Positions 35,044 to 43,275 of a DNA stretch of 64,000 bases are shown here, piece after piece; within the stretch, counting starts at the first letter, position 1; each line of letters begins with the position of its first letter. This DNA is from Saprospiraceae bacterium (GTDB lineage Bacteria; Bacteroidota; Bacteroidia; Chitinophagales; Saprospiraceae): positions 1 to 64,000 of the forward strand of contig JAJCYI010000167.1 of NCBI GenBank assembly GCA_029263015.1. The letters are read 5' to 3'. The notes beneath the pieces were generated by a model. It had not been told where the DNA came from. It did not search any database and saw only the letters and a list, made by a program, of their open reading frames with translations. The position numbers and the translations under genes were made by a program.

Positions 35044-36261
35044 ATGTTAAGTTCACTAAAAAAATTATTGTTCGGTGCAAAAGCCGTTACCAAATCAGCG
35101 GCTGACAAGGCCGTGCAAGCAGGGAAAGGAGCTGGGAAAGATTTGTCCGATGCTGCTGGAGACCTGTTTGATGATACAAAAAATACCGTCTCAGAAATTG
35201 GTAGCGACCTGTTGGATAAAGCTACCGACCTGAGCGATAAAGCCATCGATAAAAGCCAAGAATTCGCTCATAAAGCTGAAGACATGGCCGAAGCCGCTGG
35301 AGACAAAGCAATAGATTTTGGGAACAATATTATGGAAAAGGCCGGCGACCTATCCAAAAAGGTGATTGAAAAAGGAAACGAATTTGTCAACCCAACAGAT
35401 GATGTGCCAGAAGCAGTGAAAGATCAGGTTGAAGAATCAGAAAATGACCTTATGGCCAGCCTTTTCGATAATGAGGAATTTCCTGACGAGGAAACCGAAA
35501 GCCCCCTTGACCAAGCTGTAGACATAGCTGAGGAGACTGGCAAAAAAGTAGCGGATAAGAGTAGCGACCTCGCCAATAAAGCTGGTGATCTTACGGAAAA
35601 TATCGGAGGCAAAGTAATCGAGACAGGAAGCAACCTTGTAAAAAAAGCTGGCAACATAGCTGAAGATGTTGGCAAACAGGTGCTGGACACTGGCAGCGAT
35701 CTCGGCAACAAAGCTGCTGGGGTGGCTGAAAATATTGGAAGCAAAGTAATTGAAACCAGCAGCGAGACCCTTGATAAATTTGGCGAATCAGCTGAACAAA
35801 TTGGCAAGACCATCATAGATAAAGGCGGCGATGCTTTGGATATGGCAAAAGACCTCGCTGGCGACCTCGGTTCTAAAATCACTGGTTCTGCCGAAGAGCT
35901 TTTCAGCAAAGCACAGGAAGAAGCTGCCAAATCGGAAAAATCTGCCGACAGTTTAATCGACTCTGCCAAGGACATGGCTCAAAAACTCGAAGACAAGATC
36001 ACAGGCAACAACACCCCATTTTCCGACAAACCAATGGACGTTGGCGATAGTGAACTTGGCAAGCACGATAGCTTCTGGGACAAAGCCTCCAAATATGCCG
36101 AAGGCGATTACCACATGGAAGGCGAAAAACCTAAAGAAGGAGAAATGACCATCGGAGAAAATCCTGATTATACTGCTCCAGAAAAAGGAAAAATAAAAGG
36201 ATTCGACGATCTTGACGGAGATGGTGATGAGCTGATCGACGATGCAATTATTGATGAATGA
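35044..36261 (+). CDS. Long LEA-like amphipathic repeat protein
   Basis: The 405-residue protein has no signal peptide. Its first residues (MLSSLKKLLFGAKAVTKSAA) form an amphipathic helix. Most of the rest is a degenerate 11-residue-type repeat: KATDLSDKAIDKSQEFAHKA, DKSSDLANKAGDLTENIGGK, DTGSDLGNKAAGVAENIGSK. These are typical of LEA group 3-like helices that fold on drying or at membranes. The C-terminal 70 residues are acidic and lack the repeat (DSELGKHDSFWDKASKYAEGDYHMEG...). It resembles the smaller protein at 20357, suggesting paralogy. It sits alone; function is inferred from composition. Confidence 0.75.
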   Translation: MLSSLKKLLFGAKAVTKSAADKAVQAGKGAGKDLSDAAGDLFDDTKNTVSEIGSDLLDKATDLSDKAIDKSQEFAHKAEDMAEAAGDKAIDFGNNIMEKAGDLSKKVIEKGNEFVNPTDDVPEAVKDQVEESENDLMASLFDNEEFPDEETESPLDQAVDIAEETGKKVADKSSDLANKAGDLTENIGGKVIETGSNLVKKAGNIAEDVGKQVLDTGSDLGNKAAGVAENIGSKVIETSSETLDKFGESAEQIGKTIIDKGGDALDMAKDLAGDLGSKITGSAEELFSKAQEEAAKSEKSADSLIDSAKDMAQKLEDKITGNNTPFSDKPMDVGDSELGKHDSFWDKASKYAEGDYHMEGEKPKEGEMTIGENPDYTAPEKGKIKGFDDLDGDGDELIDDAIIDE

Positions 36262-36434
36262 ATGAAAGCCAATGAACAACGAGTAACGAATAATGAGTAA
36301 TTGTTCATTATTCATTATTCATCGGCTGAGTCCCTTCCATACATTTCAAACAGGCGATTCGACACTTCAGTCGTAAAAATTTTACCGTTCCCCCTAATCG
36401 CTGCACCTTGCGGGCAAATTCAACTTTATTCAGA

Positions 36435-38606
36435 ATGAAAAAACCCGCCTTCCTTTTTATTGCCGTTTTTATCTCCTCTTTCCTTTGGTCACAAACAACT
36501 GTCAAAGGCATCGTTACCAGCCAAAATGGCGATCCGGTAATCGGTGCAAATGTCTTTTTGAAAGACACTTACGATGGCACTTCTACGGAGGTAGATGGCC
36601 GTTTTGAATTTACGACCACGGAAACGGGCGAGGCCATTTTGGCTATCACCTATATCGGTTTCAAAGATTTTGAGCAAACCATTCATCTCAGTGCCAACAA
36701 GGTGGAAGTCAACCCACAGATTGAAGAAATCCCCAACGAACTCAATATGGTGGTCATTTCTGCTGGGGCTTTTGAAGCGAGCGATGAGAAAAAAGCCGTC
36801 ATGCTCAGTTCGCTCGACATCGTGACCACCGCAGGTGCCACTGCCGACATCGCCGGAGCACTGAATACCTTGCCGGGTACACAGACGGTCGGCGAAGAAG
36901 GGCAGCTATTTGTGAGAGGTGGGGCGGCCTATGAAACCCGAACCTTTATTGACGGATTGTTTGTCCAAAACCCATACAGCAGCAGGGTGCCGGACATTCC
37001 GGCAAGAGGACGGTTTTCGCCTTTTTTGTTCAAAGGGACGATGTTCAGCACGGGCGGTTACTCGGCAGAATATGGGCAGGCACTTTCCTCTGCGCTCATC
37101 CTCAACACCAATGACCTGGCGCCAGCAACCACAACTGGGGTTTCCCTTATGACGGTTGGCCTCGGTGCATCACATACCCACCTTTGGAACAAATCATCGC
37201 TCGCCGTTTCGGGCAATTACATCAACATCGCTCCTTATAATACCATTATTCCGCAAGACCGGGAATGGGACAAACCTTATCGGGGCGTGGATGGACAAAT
37301 TATTTTCAGGCAAGAAGTATCGGAAACGGGCATTTTTAAATTGAACATCAATGGCAGCCACGGCTCGTTAGGCTTACAAACGCCAGGTTTTGAAGATGTC
37401 ACACAGACGAACCCTTTATCATTGGACAATAACAATTTTTACCTCAATTCTTCTTTCAAAGAAATCTTAGACGATCATTGGACTTTGTGGACAGGTATTT
37501 CTTATAGCGATGACCAAGAGAACATCAACGAACTGTTTTCGGTAAATACCAACGAGCGGTCGGCACAGGCAAAAGTCACGCTGACCAATAATGTGAGCCA
37601 GTATTTTAAAATAAAATTTGGAGGGGAATACCTGCGGAATAATTTTGACGAAAAATTTATTTCCTCCACTGGAGAGGAATTTACCACGGAACTAACCGAC
37701 GACTATGGGGCAGGTTTTGTGGAAGCCGATATTTATTTGAGCAAAGATTTTGTTGCCCGTATCGGTACACGGGCGGAATTTTCGGATATGCTGGAAAAAT
37801 GGAACATGGCTCCACGGATTTCATTGGCATATAAAACAGGGGAGAAAGGGCAGTTTTCGCTCGCTTACGGTCAGTTTTTCCAAACGCCCGAACACGAACT
37901 ACTCCGCTTCGGCACTGGCCTTGATTATGAAAAGGCAGACCACTATCTACTCAATTATCAGGTGATGGGGGAAAAGCGAACTTTCCGCATTGAGGGGTAT
38001 TTTAAAAAATACAACAACTTGGTAAAACAATACGATGAGATGGAAGGGATATTCACCAATAATGGGGGCGACGGTCATGCCCGCGGGGTGGATATATTTT
38101 ACCGGGACAAAGGCGGTACGCTGAAAAAAGCGGACTTCTGGATTTCTTATTCCTTCCTCGATACAGAGCGGGATTGGCGGGATTACCCGCAGGCAGCAAC
38201 GCCCACTTTTGCATCCAAGCACAATGCGTCCATCGTGTACAAACAGTGGCTTCCAAAAATCACAAGTTCTATCGGCTTCACTTATTCTTATGCAAGTCCT
38301 CGGCCTTATAACGACCCCAATACTGGAGGATTTAATGACAACCGTACTCCCTCATACCACGACCTGAGTTTCAATGTCAGTCACCTTACCAATATTGGAC
38401 GCCATTTCACAGTACTGTATGCGTCGATAAATAATATACCAGGTTTCGACAACACCTTCGGCTACCGATATAGCAGCACCTCAAACCCTGACGGCAGTTT
38501 TACAGGCATCCCTGTCAAGCCGGCAGCCAAAAGATTTTTCTTCATCGGTTGCTTCATTTCCATCGGGCAAAGGTTCTCGAAGGACAATGGGGTAACTAGT
38601 GATTAG
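36435..38606 (+). CDS. TonB-dependent receptor with carboxypeptidase-like N-terminal domain
   Basis: From ATG 36435 (MKKPAFLFIAVFISSFLWSQ) the protein has 723 residues. After the signal peptide comes a carboxypeptidase-like regulatory domain (TVKGIVTSQNGDPVIGANVFL, about 20-100). A plug follows (ADIAGALNTLPGTQTVGEEG, LFVRGGAAYETRTFIDGLFV), then a beta-barrel that ends with GCFISIGQRFSK. This is a substrate-specific outer-membrane receptor energised by TonB. The ligand is not predictable, as no SusD-like partner is adjacent. It may be a metal or siderophore receptor rather than a glycan one. The longer frame beginning at 36408 is less likely. Confidence 0.9.
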   Translation: MKKPAFLFIAVFISSFLWSQTTVKGIVTSQNGDPVIGANVFLKDTYDGTSTEVDGRFEFTTTETGEAILAITYIGFKDFEQTIHLSANKVEVNPQIEEIPNELNMVVISAGAFEASDEKKAVMLSSLDIVTTAGATADIAGALNTLPGTQTVGEEGQLFVRGGAAYETRTFIDGLFVQNPYSSRVPDIPARGRFSPFLFKGTMFSTGGYSAEYGQALSSALILNTNDLAPATTTGVSLMTVGLGASHTHLWNKSSLAVSGNYINIAPYNTIIPQDREWDKPYRGVDGQIIFRQEVSETGIFKLNINGSHGSLGLQTPGFEDVTQTNPLSLDNNNFYLNSSFKEILDDHWTLWTGISYSDDQENINELFSVNTNERSAQAKVTLTNNVSQYFKIKFGGEYLRNNFDEKFISSTGEEFTTELTDDYGAGFVEADIYLSKDFVARIGTRAEFSDMLEKWNMAPRISLAYKTGEKGQFSLAYGQFFQTPEHELLRFGTGLDYEKADHYLLNYQVMGEKRTFRIEGYFKKYNNLVKQYDEMEGIFTNNGGDGHARGVDIFYRDKGGTLKKADFWISYSFLDTERDWRDYPQAATPTFASKHNASIVYKQWLPKITSSIGFTYSYASPRPYNDPNTGGFNDNRTPSYHDLSFNVSHLTNIGRHFTVLYASINNIPGFDNTFGYRYSSTSNPDGSFTGIPVKPAAKRFFFIGCFISIGQRFSKDNGVTSD

Positions 38607-38712
38607 TCGCCTAGTCCTCAAATATGTAGCTATTCAATAGGCAACCTATTTCTGGACTATGCTACTGACTACTGTTCACTAATCAACTAATCACTAATCA
38701 ACTAATTCAAAA

Positions 38713-39363
38713 ATGAAAAAAACCATCATCTTCCTCCTTTCTTTTGCAATCTGTTCAACAACGTTTGCACAAAATGACAAATACACAGCTGCTATGGAAA
38801 AGGCTGTTGCACAAACGGACACGGCACGCAACCTTGAGGGCTTTAAAGCAGCAGGCAATATGTTTGAGCGCATCGCCAATGCGGAACAAGAGCAGTGGCT
38901 ACCCTTTTATTACCATGCCTTTTGCCAAGTGCGACAGGCCATAATCGTGATGAACGATGGTGACGGAAAAGCGACTGTTCCCTATCTTGATAAGGCTCAG
39001 GAATCGATCGATATAGCCCAAAAACTATCGCCTAACAATTCCGAAATAGTCACCATGCAAGGATATATCTATCAAGGCAGGATATGGGAAAACCCAATGA
39101 CAAAAGGCGCAAAATACGGCCCTAAATCAGGCGGTGTCCTCGACAAAGCAATCGAATTGAATCCTGAAAACCCGCGTGCATATTATGTAAAAGGGCAAGG
39201 CATTTTTTATACCCCCGCTTTTTTTGGTGGCGGTGCAGACAATGCAAGACCACTTTTGGAGAAAGCTAAAGAATTGTACGACAAAGAGGAAAGAGAAAAC
39301 GCTTTGTCTCCAGCATGGGGAAGCTATTACAATAACTACCTGTTGGAAGAGGCGAATAAGTAA
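38713..39363 (+). CDS. Secreted TPR-like protein
   Basis: The 216-residue protein has a signal peptide (MKKTIIFLLSFAICSTTFAQ) and a helical-repeat region (YTAAMEKAVAQTDTARNLEG, PYLDKAQESIDIAQKLSPNN, GGVLDKAIELNPENPRAYYV) with the spacing of tetratricopeptide repeats. It ends YNNYLLEEANK. It should be periplasmic. It follows the TonB-dependent receptor by 106 bases that contain a simple repeat (CTAATCA units), so co-transcription is possible. TPR scaffolds are usually adaptors; no partner is shown. Confidence 0.75.
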   Translation: MKKTIIFLLSFAICSTTFAQNDKYTAAMEKAVAQTDTARNLEGFKAAGNMFERIANAEQEQWLPFYYHAFCQVRQAIIVMNDGDGKATVPYLDKAQESIDIAQKLSPNNSEIVTMQGYIYQGRIWENPMTKGAKYGPKSGGVLDKAIELNPENPRAYYVKGQGIFYTPAFFGGGADNARPLLEKAKELYDKEERENALSPAWGSYYNNYLLEEANK

Positions 39364-39450
39364 AATATTAAATGCCGGCGTACCACAATCCCAAAAAAGT
39401 GTTAGCTACTTCCAATTTAGGCACGCTGATTATCAAGAGGTTGTGAATAC

Positions 39451-39483
39451 AGCGTTGTCAATTTTTAAAAAGTTGACAACGCT
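39451..39483. terminator. 11-bp stem-loop between TPR and kinase genes
   Basis: AGCGTTGTCAA (39451-39461) and TTGACAACGCT (39473-39483) are exact reverse complements around an A/T-rich loop. A T-run does not follow directly, so it may be a terminator or another dispersed palindrome; it belongs to no family I could match. Confidence 0.45.
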
Positions 39484-39601
39484 AGCTCCCCGATTTTCAA
39501 TAAGCATCGAGTTTCAATACCTGATTTGCATTATTTATCATTTTACATTTTTTCGGAAATCAGCAAGGTCAACAAATCCGCTATCAGACGTAACTGTAGC
39601 A

Positions 39602-40621
39602 ATGAAAAATACCATCAGAATATTTCTTGGCTTCGGCATTGTGATGACAATCCTGTTTTTACCGTGGAACAGCGGTCTGGACCCCATCGTGTTGTTAAAA
39701 ATAGCATTTTTTAATGGCCTCATTGGCGTGGTGCTTTGGTATGGGAATGGGCATATTGGAAATTGGATTTCAAAAAATCATTCATGGCTCGACAATCCGG
39801 TACGAACATTCATCATTGCCCTTGTCGCCACTTTGACTTATACGTTGTCGGCTGCTCAGATATTTTGGGCGGTGCTTCATTGGGCACTCTCAGGAGCACC
39901 ATTTTTAAGGACATTAGGCCATCTTGATTATTCATTTTTATTGACGGTCACCATTGTTACGCTCATCATCGGATTGTTTATGTACGGGCTACAGTTTTTT
40001 AAATTATGGAAACAGACCTTCCTCGAAACAGAGAAACTAAAACGGGCACATGTTGAGGCGCAGTACGAGGCATTAAAAAACCAAGTCAACCCTCATTTTT
40101 TATTCAACAGTTTTAATGTCCTCTCTACTTTGGTTTACAAGGATCCTGATTTGGCAGCAAAATTCATCAAGCAATTGTCGATAACCTATCGTTATGTTTT
40201 GGACACGCGGGAGCAGGAAATTATTCCCCTCAAAGAAGAATTGAAAGCACTCGAAGCCTACGCCTTTTTAATGAAAATCCGTTTTGGTGAAAACCTGGAC
40301 GTCCACTTAAAGGTATCTGATTCCAACGGGGAAATGATCGTGCCGCTTACCCTGCAAATACTAGTGGAAAACGCGGTAAAGCACAATGAGATTTCAAAAT
40401 CCAACCCGCTGAAAGTGAAGGTGGTGAGGGAAGGGTCAGGTTACATTTCCGTCCGGAATAACCTCCAGGAAAAAGTTCAGGCACAACACAAATCAGGCAT
40501 CGGACTGGAAAATATCAAGGCGAGGTATCGATTTGTTTCAAAAAAAGAAATAGAAGTGAAGAAAGAAAACGGACAGTTTGAAGTTCGGGTGCCGGTGGTG
40601 AGAGTGAACAGTGAACAGTGA
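39602..40621 (+). CDS. LytS-type sensor histidine kinase (His_kinase / HATPase)
   Basis: I place the start at ATG 39602 (MKNTIRIFLGFG), giving 339 residues; the open frame continues upstream but with no protein-like content. About four membrane segments (residues 5-20, 27-45, 67-90, 115-140) precede the kinase core. The phospho-acceptor motif is NPHFLFNSFN near residue 160 and the nucleotide-binding motif is ILVENAVKHN. Its partner is the LytTR regulator 116 bases downstream. Its last codons lie inside a GTGAACA array, so the C-terminus VNSEQ and the stop are repeat-encoded. Confidence 0.9.
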   Translation: MKNTIRIFLGFGIVMTILFLPWNSGLDPIVLLKIAFFNGLIGVVLWYGNGHIGNWISKNHSWLDNPVRTFIIALVATLTYTLSAAQIFWAVLHWALSGAPFLRTLGHLDYSFLLTVTIVTLIIGLFMYGLQFFKLWKQTFLETEKLKRAHVEAQYEALKNQVNPHFLFNSFNVLSTLVYKDPDLAAKFIKQLSITYRYVLDTREQEIIPLKEELKALEAYAFLMKIRFGENLDVHLKVSDSNGEMIVPLTLQILVENAVKHNEISKSNPLKVKVVREGSGYISVRNNLQEKVQAQHKSGIGLENIKARYRFVSKKEIEVKKENGQFEVRVPVVRVNSEQ

Positions 40622-40673
40622 ACAGTGAACAGTGAACAGTGAACAGTGAACAGTGAACAGTGAACAGTGAACA
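40604..40673 (+). repeat. 7-bp tandem repeat, GTGAACA x 10
   Basis: Ten perfect tandem copies of GTGAACA run from 40604 to 40673. The kinase stop codon (TGA 40619-40621) is inside the array and the array then fills half of the gap to the regulator gene. Because 7 is not a multiple of 3, any gain or loss of units in the coding part would shift the reading frame, but only for the last few residues. Confidence 0.9.
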
Positions 40674-40736
40674 ATTGTAAATGATTCATCCCGCATTGTT
40701 ACTTTAAATTCACCATTTTTCATTCACCATTAAATC

Positions 40737-41495
40737 ATGACTATATTAATCATAGAAGACGAAGTTCTCGCTGCCGAAGGGCTTGCCAAGCTCATCCGTC
40801 AATACGACCCGGCGATTGAAATACTCGCCTGTGTGGACAGCGTTAGGGAAGCCGTTGAGTGGTTTCAAAACAACCCTGCTCCCGACCTCGCCTTTTTGGA
40901 TATCCAGCTTGCTGATGGTTTGAGTTTTGATATTTTTGAAAAAACAAAAGTCCACTGTCCCGTGATTTTCACTACTGCTTATGATGAATATGCACTGAAA
41001 GCATTCAAAGTCCACTCTGTTGATTATTTATTGAAACCCATTGATTTAGAAGAACTTAGCACTGCTTTTAGTCAATATTTCAAAATGAAAAAGAATCCCA
41101 GCACACCGGATTTGAATCTCATTCGGCAGGCCATGCAAATGATGGCGAACAAGTATAAAAACCGTTTTATCGTTAAAGTTGGTCATCATATTTCAGCAGT
41201 GGCAACATTGGAGATTCTCTACTTTTTCACGGAACACCGAACGACTTGGTTGAGAACAAAATCACTAAAAAAACATGCCATCGACTACACCCTCGAACAA
41301 CTTTCCGACCTGCTCGACCCAGCTCGGTTTTTTCGGCTGAACCGAAAATACATAGTCTCCATTGATGCCATTGAAACGGCAACGAACTACTCCAATAGCC
41401 GACTGAAAGTACAGTTGACCGATAGTCAGAAAAACGAAAAAATATTGATAAGCCGGGAAAGGGTTCGGGAATTTAAAGAGTGGTTGGACAAATGA
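40737..41495 (+). CDS. LytTR-family response regulator
   Basis: The 252-residue protein has an N-terminal receiver domain with the acidic pair in IIEDEVLAAEGL, the phospho-acceptor Asp near residue 55 (LAFLDIQLADG), and the conserved KPI (LLKPIDLEEL). A LytTR DNA-binding domain follows from about residue 150 (IVKVGHHISAVATLEILYFF, then PARFFRLNRKYIVSIDAIE). It is paired with the LytS-type kinase just upstream. In Bacteroidota such pairs often regulate cell-surface or membrane functions; the targets are not visible here. Confidence 0.92.
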   Translation: MTILIIEDEVLAAEGLAKLIRQYDPAIEILACVDSVREAVEWFQNNPAPDLAFLDIQLADGLSFDIFEKTKVHCPVIFTTAYDEYALKAFKVHSVDYLLKPIDLEELSTAFSQYFKMKKNPSTPDLNLIRQAMQMMANKYKNRFIVKVGHHISAVATLEILYFFTEHRTTWLRTKSLKKHAIDYTLEQLSDLLDPARFFRLNRKYIVSIDAIETATNYSNSRLKVQLTDSQKNEKILISRERVREFKEWLDK

Positions 41496-41523
41496 TACCC
41501 GGCAAGTTCTATAGAACAATTGC

Positions 41524-41829
41524 CTACCTACTCAACCCTCTTCCCTCCCAACTATCAGGATTTCGGCTTGTATGAAAAATAGCCAATACAAAAACAGTAT
41601 CCTCTTGTATCTCAAAGATGATGATATACGGGAACTTCTTAACAACGGCTTTTCGGATATTGTCTTTTACCGTAGGAAAACGGGCTGGGTGTTCCCAGAC
41701 AGTTTTCATAATCGCCCGCAGTTCCTGTGCAAATTCCTGCCCTAGCTGCTTGCGTTTTTCATCATAATAGTCCATGGCATCCCACAACTCCTGCTCTGCC
41801 TGTTCATGGAGTTCAAGGTTGTAGGCCAT
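41524..41829 (-). CDS. ParE/RelE-type toxin of a type II TA module
   Basis: The 101-residue protein fits the ParE/RelE superfamily: AEQELWDAMDYYDEKRKQLG (conserved helices), EFAQELRAIMKTVWEHPARFP, and the C-terminal strand IIIFEIQEDTVFVLAIFHTSRNP. ParE members poison gyrase and RelE members cleave ribosomal mRNA; the motif set here, with HTSRNP, is closest to the plasmid-stabilisation ParE group. The upstream antitoxin gene overlaps it by 17 bases, the usual coupled arrangement (antitoxin first). Confidence 0.85.
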   Translation of the reverse strand: MAYNLELHEQAEQELWDAMDYYDEKRKQLGQEFAQELRAIMKTVWEHPARFPTVKDNIRKAVVKKFPYIIIFEIQEDTVFVLAIFHTSRNPDSWEGRGLSR

Positions 41830-42055
41830 AGCGTTTGATTAAAGCGATTTCAACAACGTCCCATGAAACTGTTTTCGCAGTTCCATTTGCGATTGTTTGC
41901 GAACGTTTTTCCACTTCTGTCGTTTGTTTTTTGGTCAATTCAATGGACGTTTGACCCTGTGCAGCCTCTGTAGAAATTGTGGACAATATTTCCTGAACCA
42001 AGCGGATGCGCTCGGCGATGCTCAATTTGGTTATTGCTGTTATTAATTCTGCCAT
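41813..42055 (-). CDS. Antitoxin of the ParE/RelE module
   Basis: The 80-residue protein is the upstream, overlapping partner of the toxin gene. It starts MAELITAITKLSIAERIRLV, as in the 'addiction module component' antitoxins that have no classical DNA-binding domain, and has a Lys/Thr-rich middle (ELTKKQTTEVEKRSQ). Intergenic sequence upstream (42056-42224) contains no clear promoter box that I can defend. Confidence 0.75.
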   Translation of the reverse strand: MAELITAITKLSIAERIRLVQEILSTISTEAAQGQTSIELTKKQTTEVEKRSQTIANGTAKTVSWDVVEIALIKRYGLQP

Positions 42056-42224
42056 ATAAAAAATATTAAGAAATGGGTTGGAAAATAAATAACCTATGCA
42101 AATTAAGGCTTGAACTTTGGAAGGAAAAAAAACGAGTTAGAATTGGTAGGTTATTTGTTTCCCGTTTCCCTACCATCAAAAATAATGAAAAATGCCGACA
42201 GGACAAAGGTAATCCCTGCGGTGT

Positions 42225-43154
42225 TCACCCCTCATAAATTTTCCTCACTTTATAAGGTCGTTTATTTTGCGATTCATAATAGGTCCGCATTTGAATTTCC
42301 ACCACAATTCCGATGGTGACTAATTGTATGCCGGCGATGACAAGCAGGATGCCGAGCAGGAGGAGCGGTTTCCCCCAAATGTCATTGCCCATCAATTTCA
42401 ATAAACCCAAATAAAGGTTGATTGCTGCACCGATCAGGAACAGGAAGACCCCCACGTTACCAAAAAGGTGCATGGGTTTCTGTAAATATTTTTTCAAAAA
42501 CAACATCAGCAGCAAATCACTGACGACCTTGAAAGTGCGGCTCAATCCATATTTGGACTTGCCAAAACGGCGAGCGTGATGTTTCACATCTACCTGCGTG
42601 ATCTTTGCCCCTTCCAAATGGGCGAGCACAGGAATAAAGCGGTGCAGCTCACCATATAAACCGAGGTCTTTTGCTATTTCTTTTTTGAAAACTTTCAGGG
42701 CGCAACCATAATCTTTCATCCTGACATTGGTTGTGGTGCGGATGATCCAATTGGCAATCAGGCTGGGTACTTTCCTTAAAAAAAAACCATCTTTCCTTTT
42801 TGCCCGGAGGCCCGCCACCAAGTCCCAGTCGCCCTTTTCTGCTATTTCCAACATCATCGGAATGTCAGTCGGGTCGTTTTGTAGGTCGCCGTCCATGGTG
42901 ATGATGTAGTCACCCACTGCTTCGTCAATCCCTGCCATCAGAGCGAGGCTTTGACCATAATTTTTGCGAAGCTCAATGAACTTGAGGCATTTATTTTTAA
43001 TGGATTTCAATTCGGCCAAAGTGCCATCCGTCGAACCATCGTCCACATAAATTATCTCATAATCATACCCTTCCAGTGCTATACTTACCTGCTCCACCAG
43101 CGGGCGGATGTTTTCCTCTTCGTTGAACACGGATATGATGATGGATAACTTCAT
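42225..43154 (-). CDS. Membrane-bound family 2 glycosyltransferase (DPM1/GtrB-like)
   Basis: From ATG 43154 (MKLSIIISVFNEEEN) the protein has 309 residues. The longer frame starting at 43196 would read through a palindrome. The GT-A fold has FNEEENIRPLV, the D-D motif YVDDGSTDGT, and the metal motif DGDLQNDP. Two C-terminal membrane segments are present (FLFLIGAAINLYLGLL, LLLGILLVIAGIQLVTIG). GtrB-like enzymes load a sugar onto polyprenyl phosphate at the inner membrane face. The neighbouring GT39-type gene (43276) could use such a lipid-linked sugar, and the two minus-strand genes may form a pathway pair. A -7 box lies at 43201-43194. Confidence 0.9.
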   Translation of the reverse strand: MKLSIIISVFNEEENIRPLVEQVSIALEGYDYEIIYVDDGSTDGTLAELKSIKNKCLKFIELRKNYGQSLALMAGIDEAVGDYIITMDGDLQNDPTDIPMMLEIAEKGDWDLVAGLRAKRKDGFFLRKVPSLIANWIIRTTTNVRMKDYGCALKVFKKEIAKDLGLYGELHRFIPVLAHLEGAKITQVDVKHHARRFGKSKYGLSRTFKVVSDLLLMLFLKKYLQKPMHLFGNVGVFLFLIGAAINLYLGLLKLMGNDIWGKPLLLLGILLVIAGIQLVTIGIVVEIQMRTYYESQNKRPYKVRKIYEG

Positions 43155-43169
43155 TTCTTGACAAGTAAA

Positions 43170-43189
43170 CCTGCCTGACGGTAGGCAGG
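43170..43189. repeat. CCTGCCT...AGGCAGG palindrome near a GTAAA tract
   Basis: CCTGCCTGACGGTAGGCAGG has 7-bp arms, sits 16 bases before the glycosyltransferase ATG and just downstream of its -7 box, so it would be a hairpin in the 5' leader. Simple repeats (GTAAA, AAAAGTAAAAAGT) flank it, as at 20314-20329 and 63701-63721. Confidence 0.6.
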
Positions 43190-43193
43190 AAGG

Positions 43194-43201
43194 CAAAAGT
43201 A
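43194..43201 (-). promoter_or_regulatory. -7 box for the GtrB-like gene
   Basis: The minus strand reads TACTTTTG (TAnnTTTG), 40 bases upstream of ATG 43154. The leader would begin inside or at the edge of the palindrome at 43170-43189. Confidence 0.45.
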
Positions 43202-43223
43202 AAAAGTAAAAAAGTAGTTGCCC

Positions 43224-43256
43224 AGAAGCGACGCTTTTTAGAAAAGCGTCGCTTCT
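43224..43256. repeat. Palindrome, AGAAGCGACGC family
   Basis: Perfect 15-bp arms AGAAGCGACGCTTTT (43224-43238) and AAAAGCGTCGCTTCT (43242-43256). It is identical to the 9394 copy over most of its length, in the gap between two glycosyltransferase genes. Confidence 0.75.
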
Positions 43257-43275
43257 TGACTACGGGTTTTCTCTC

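Noticed and set aside
39224-39601. Longer start for the LytS-type kinase
   Set aside because: The upstream part overlaps the TPR gene and a hairpin, and has no membrane or kinase-like features.
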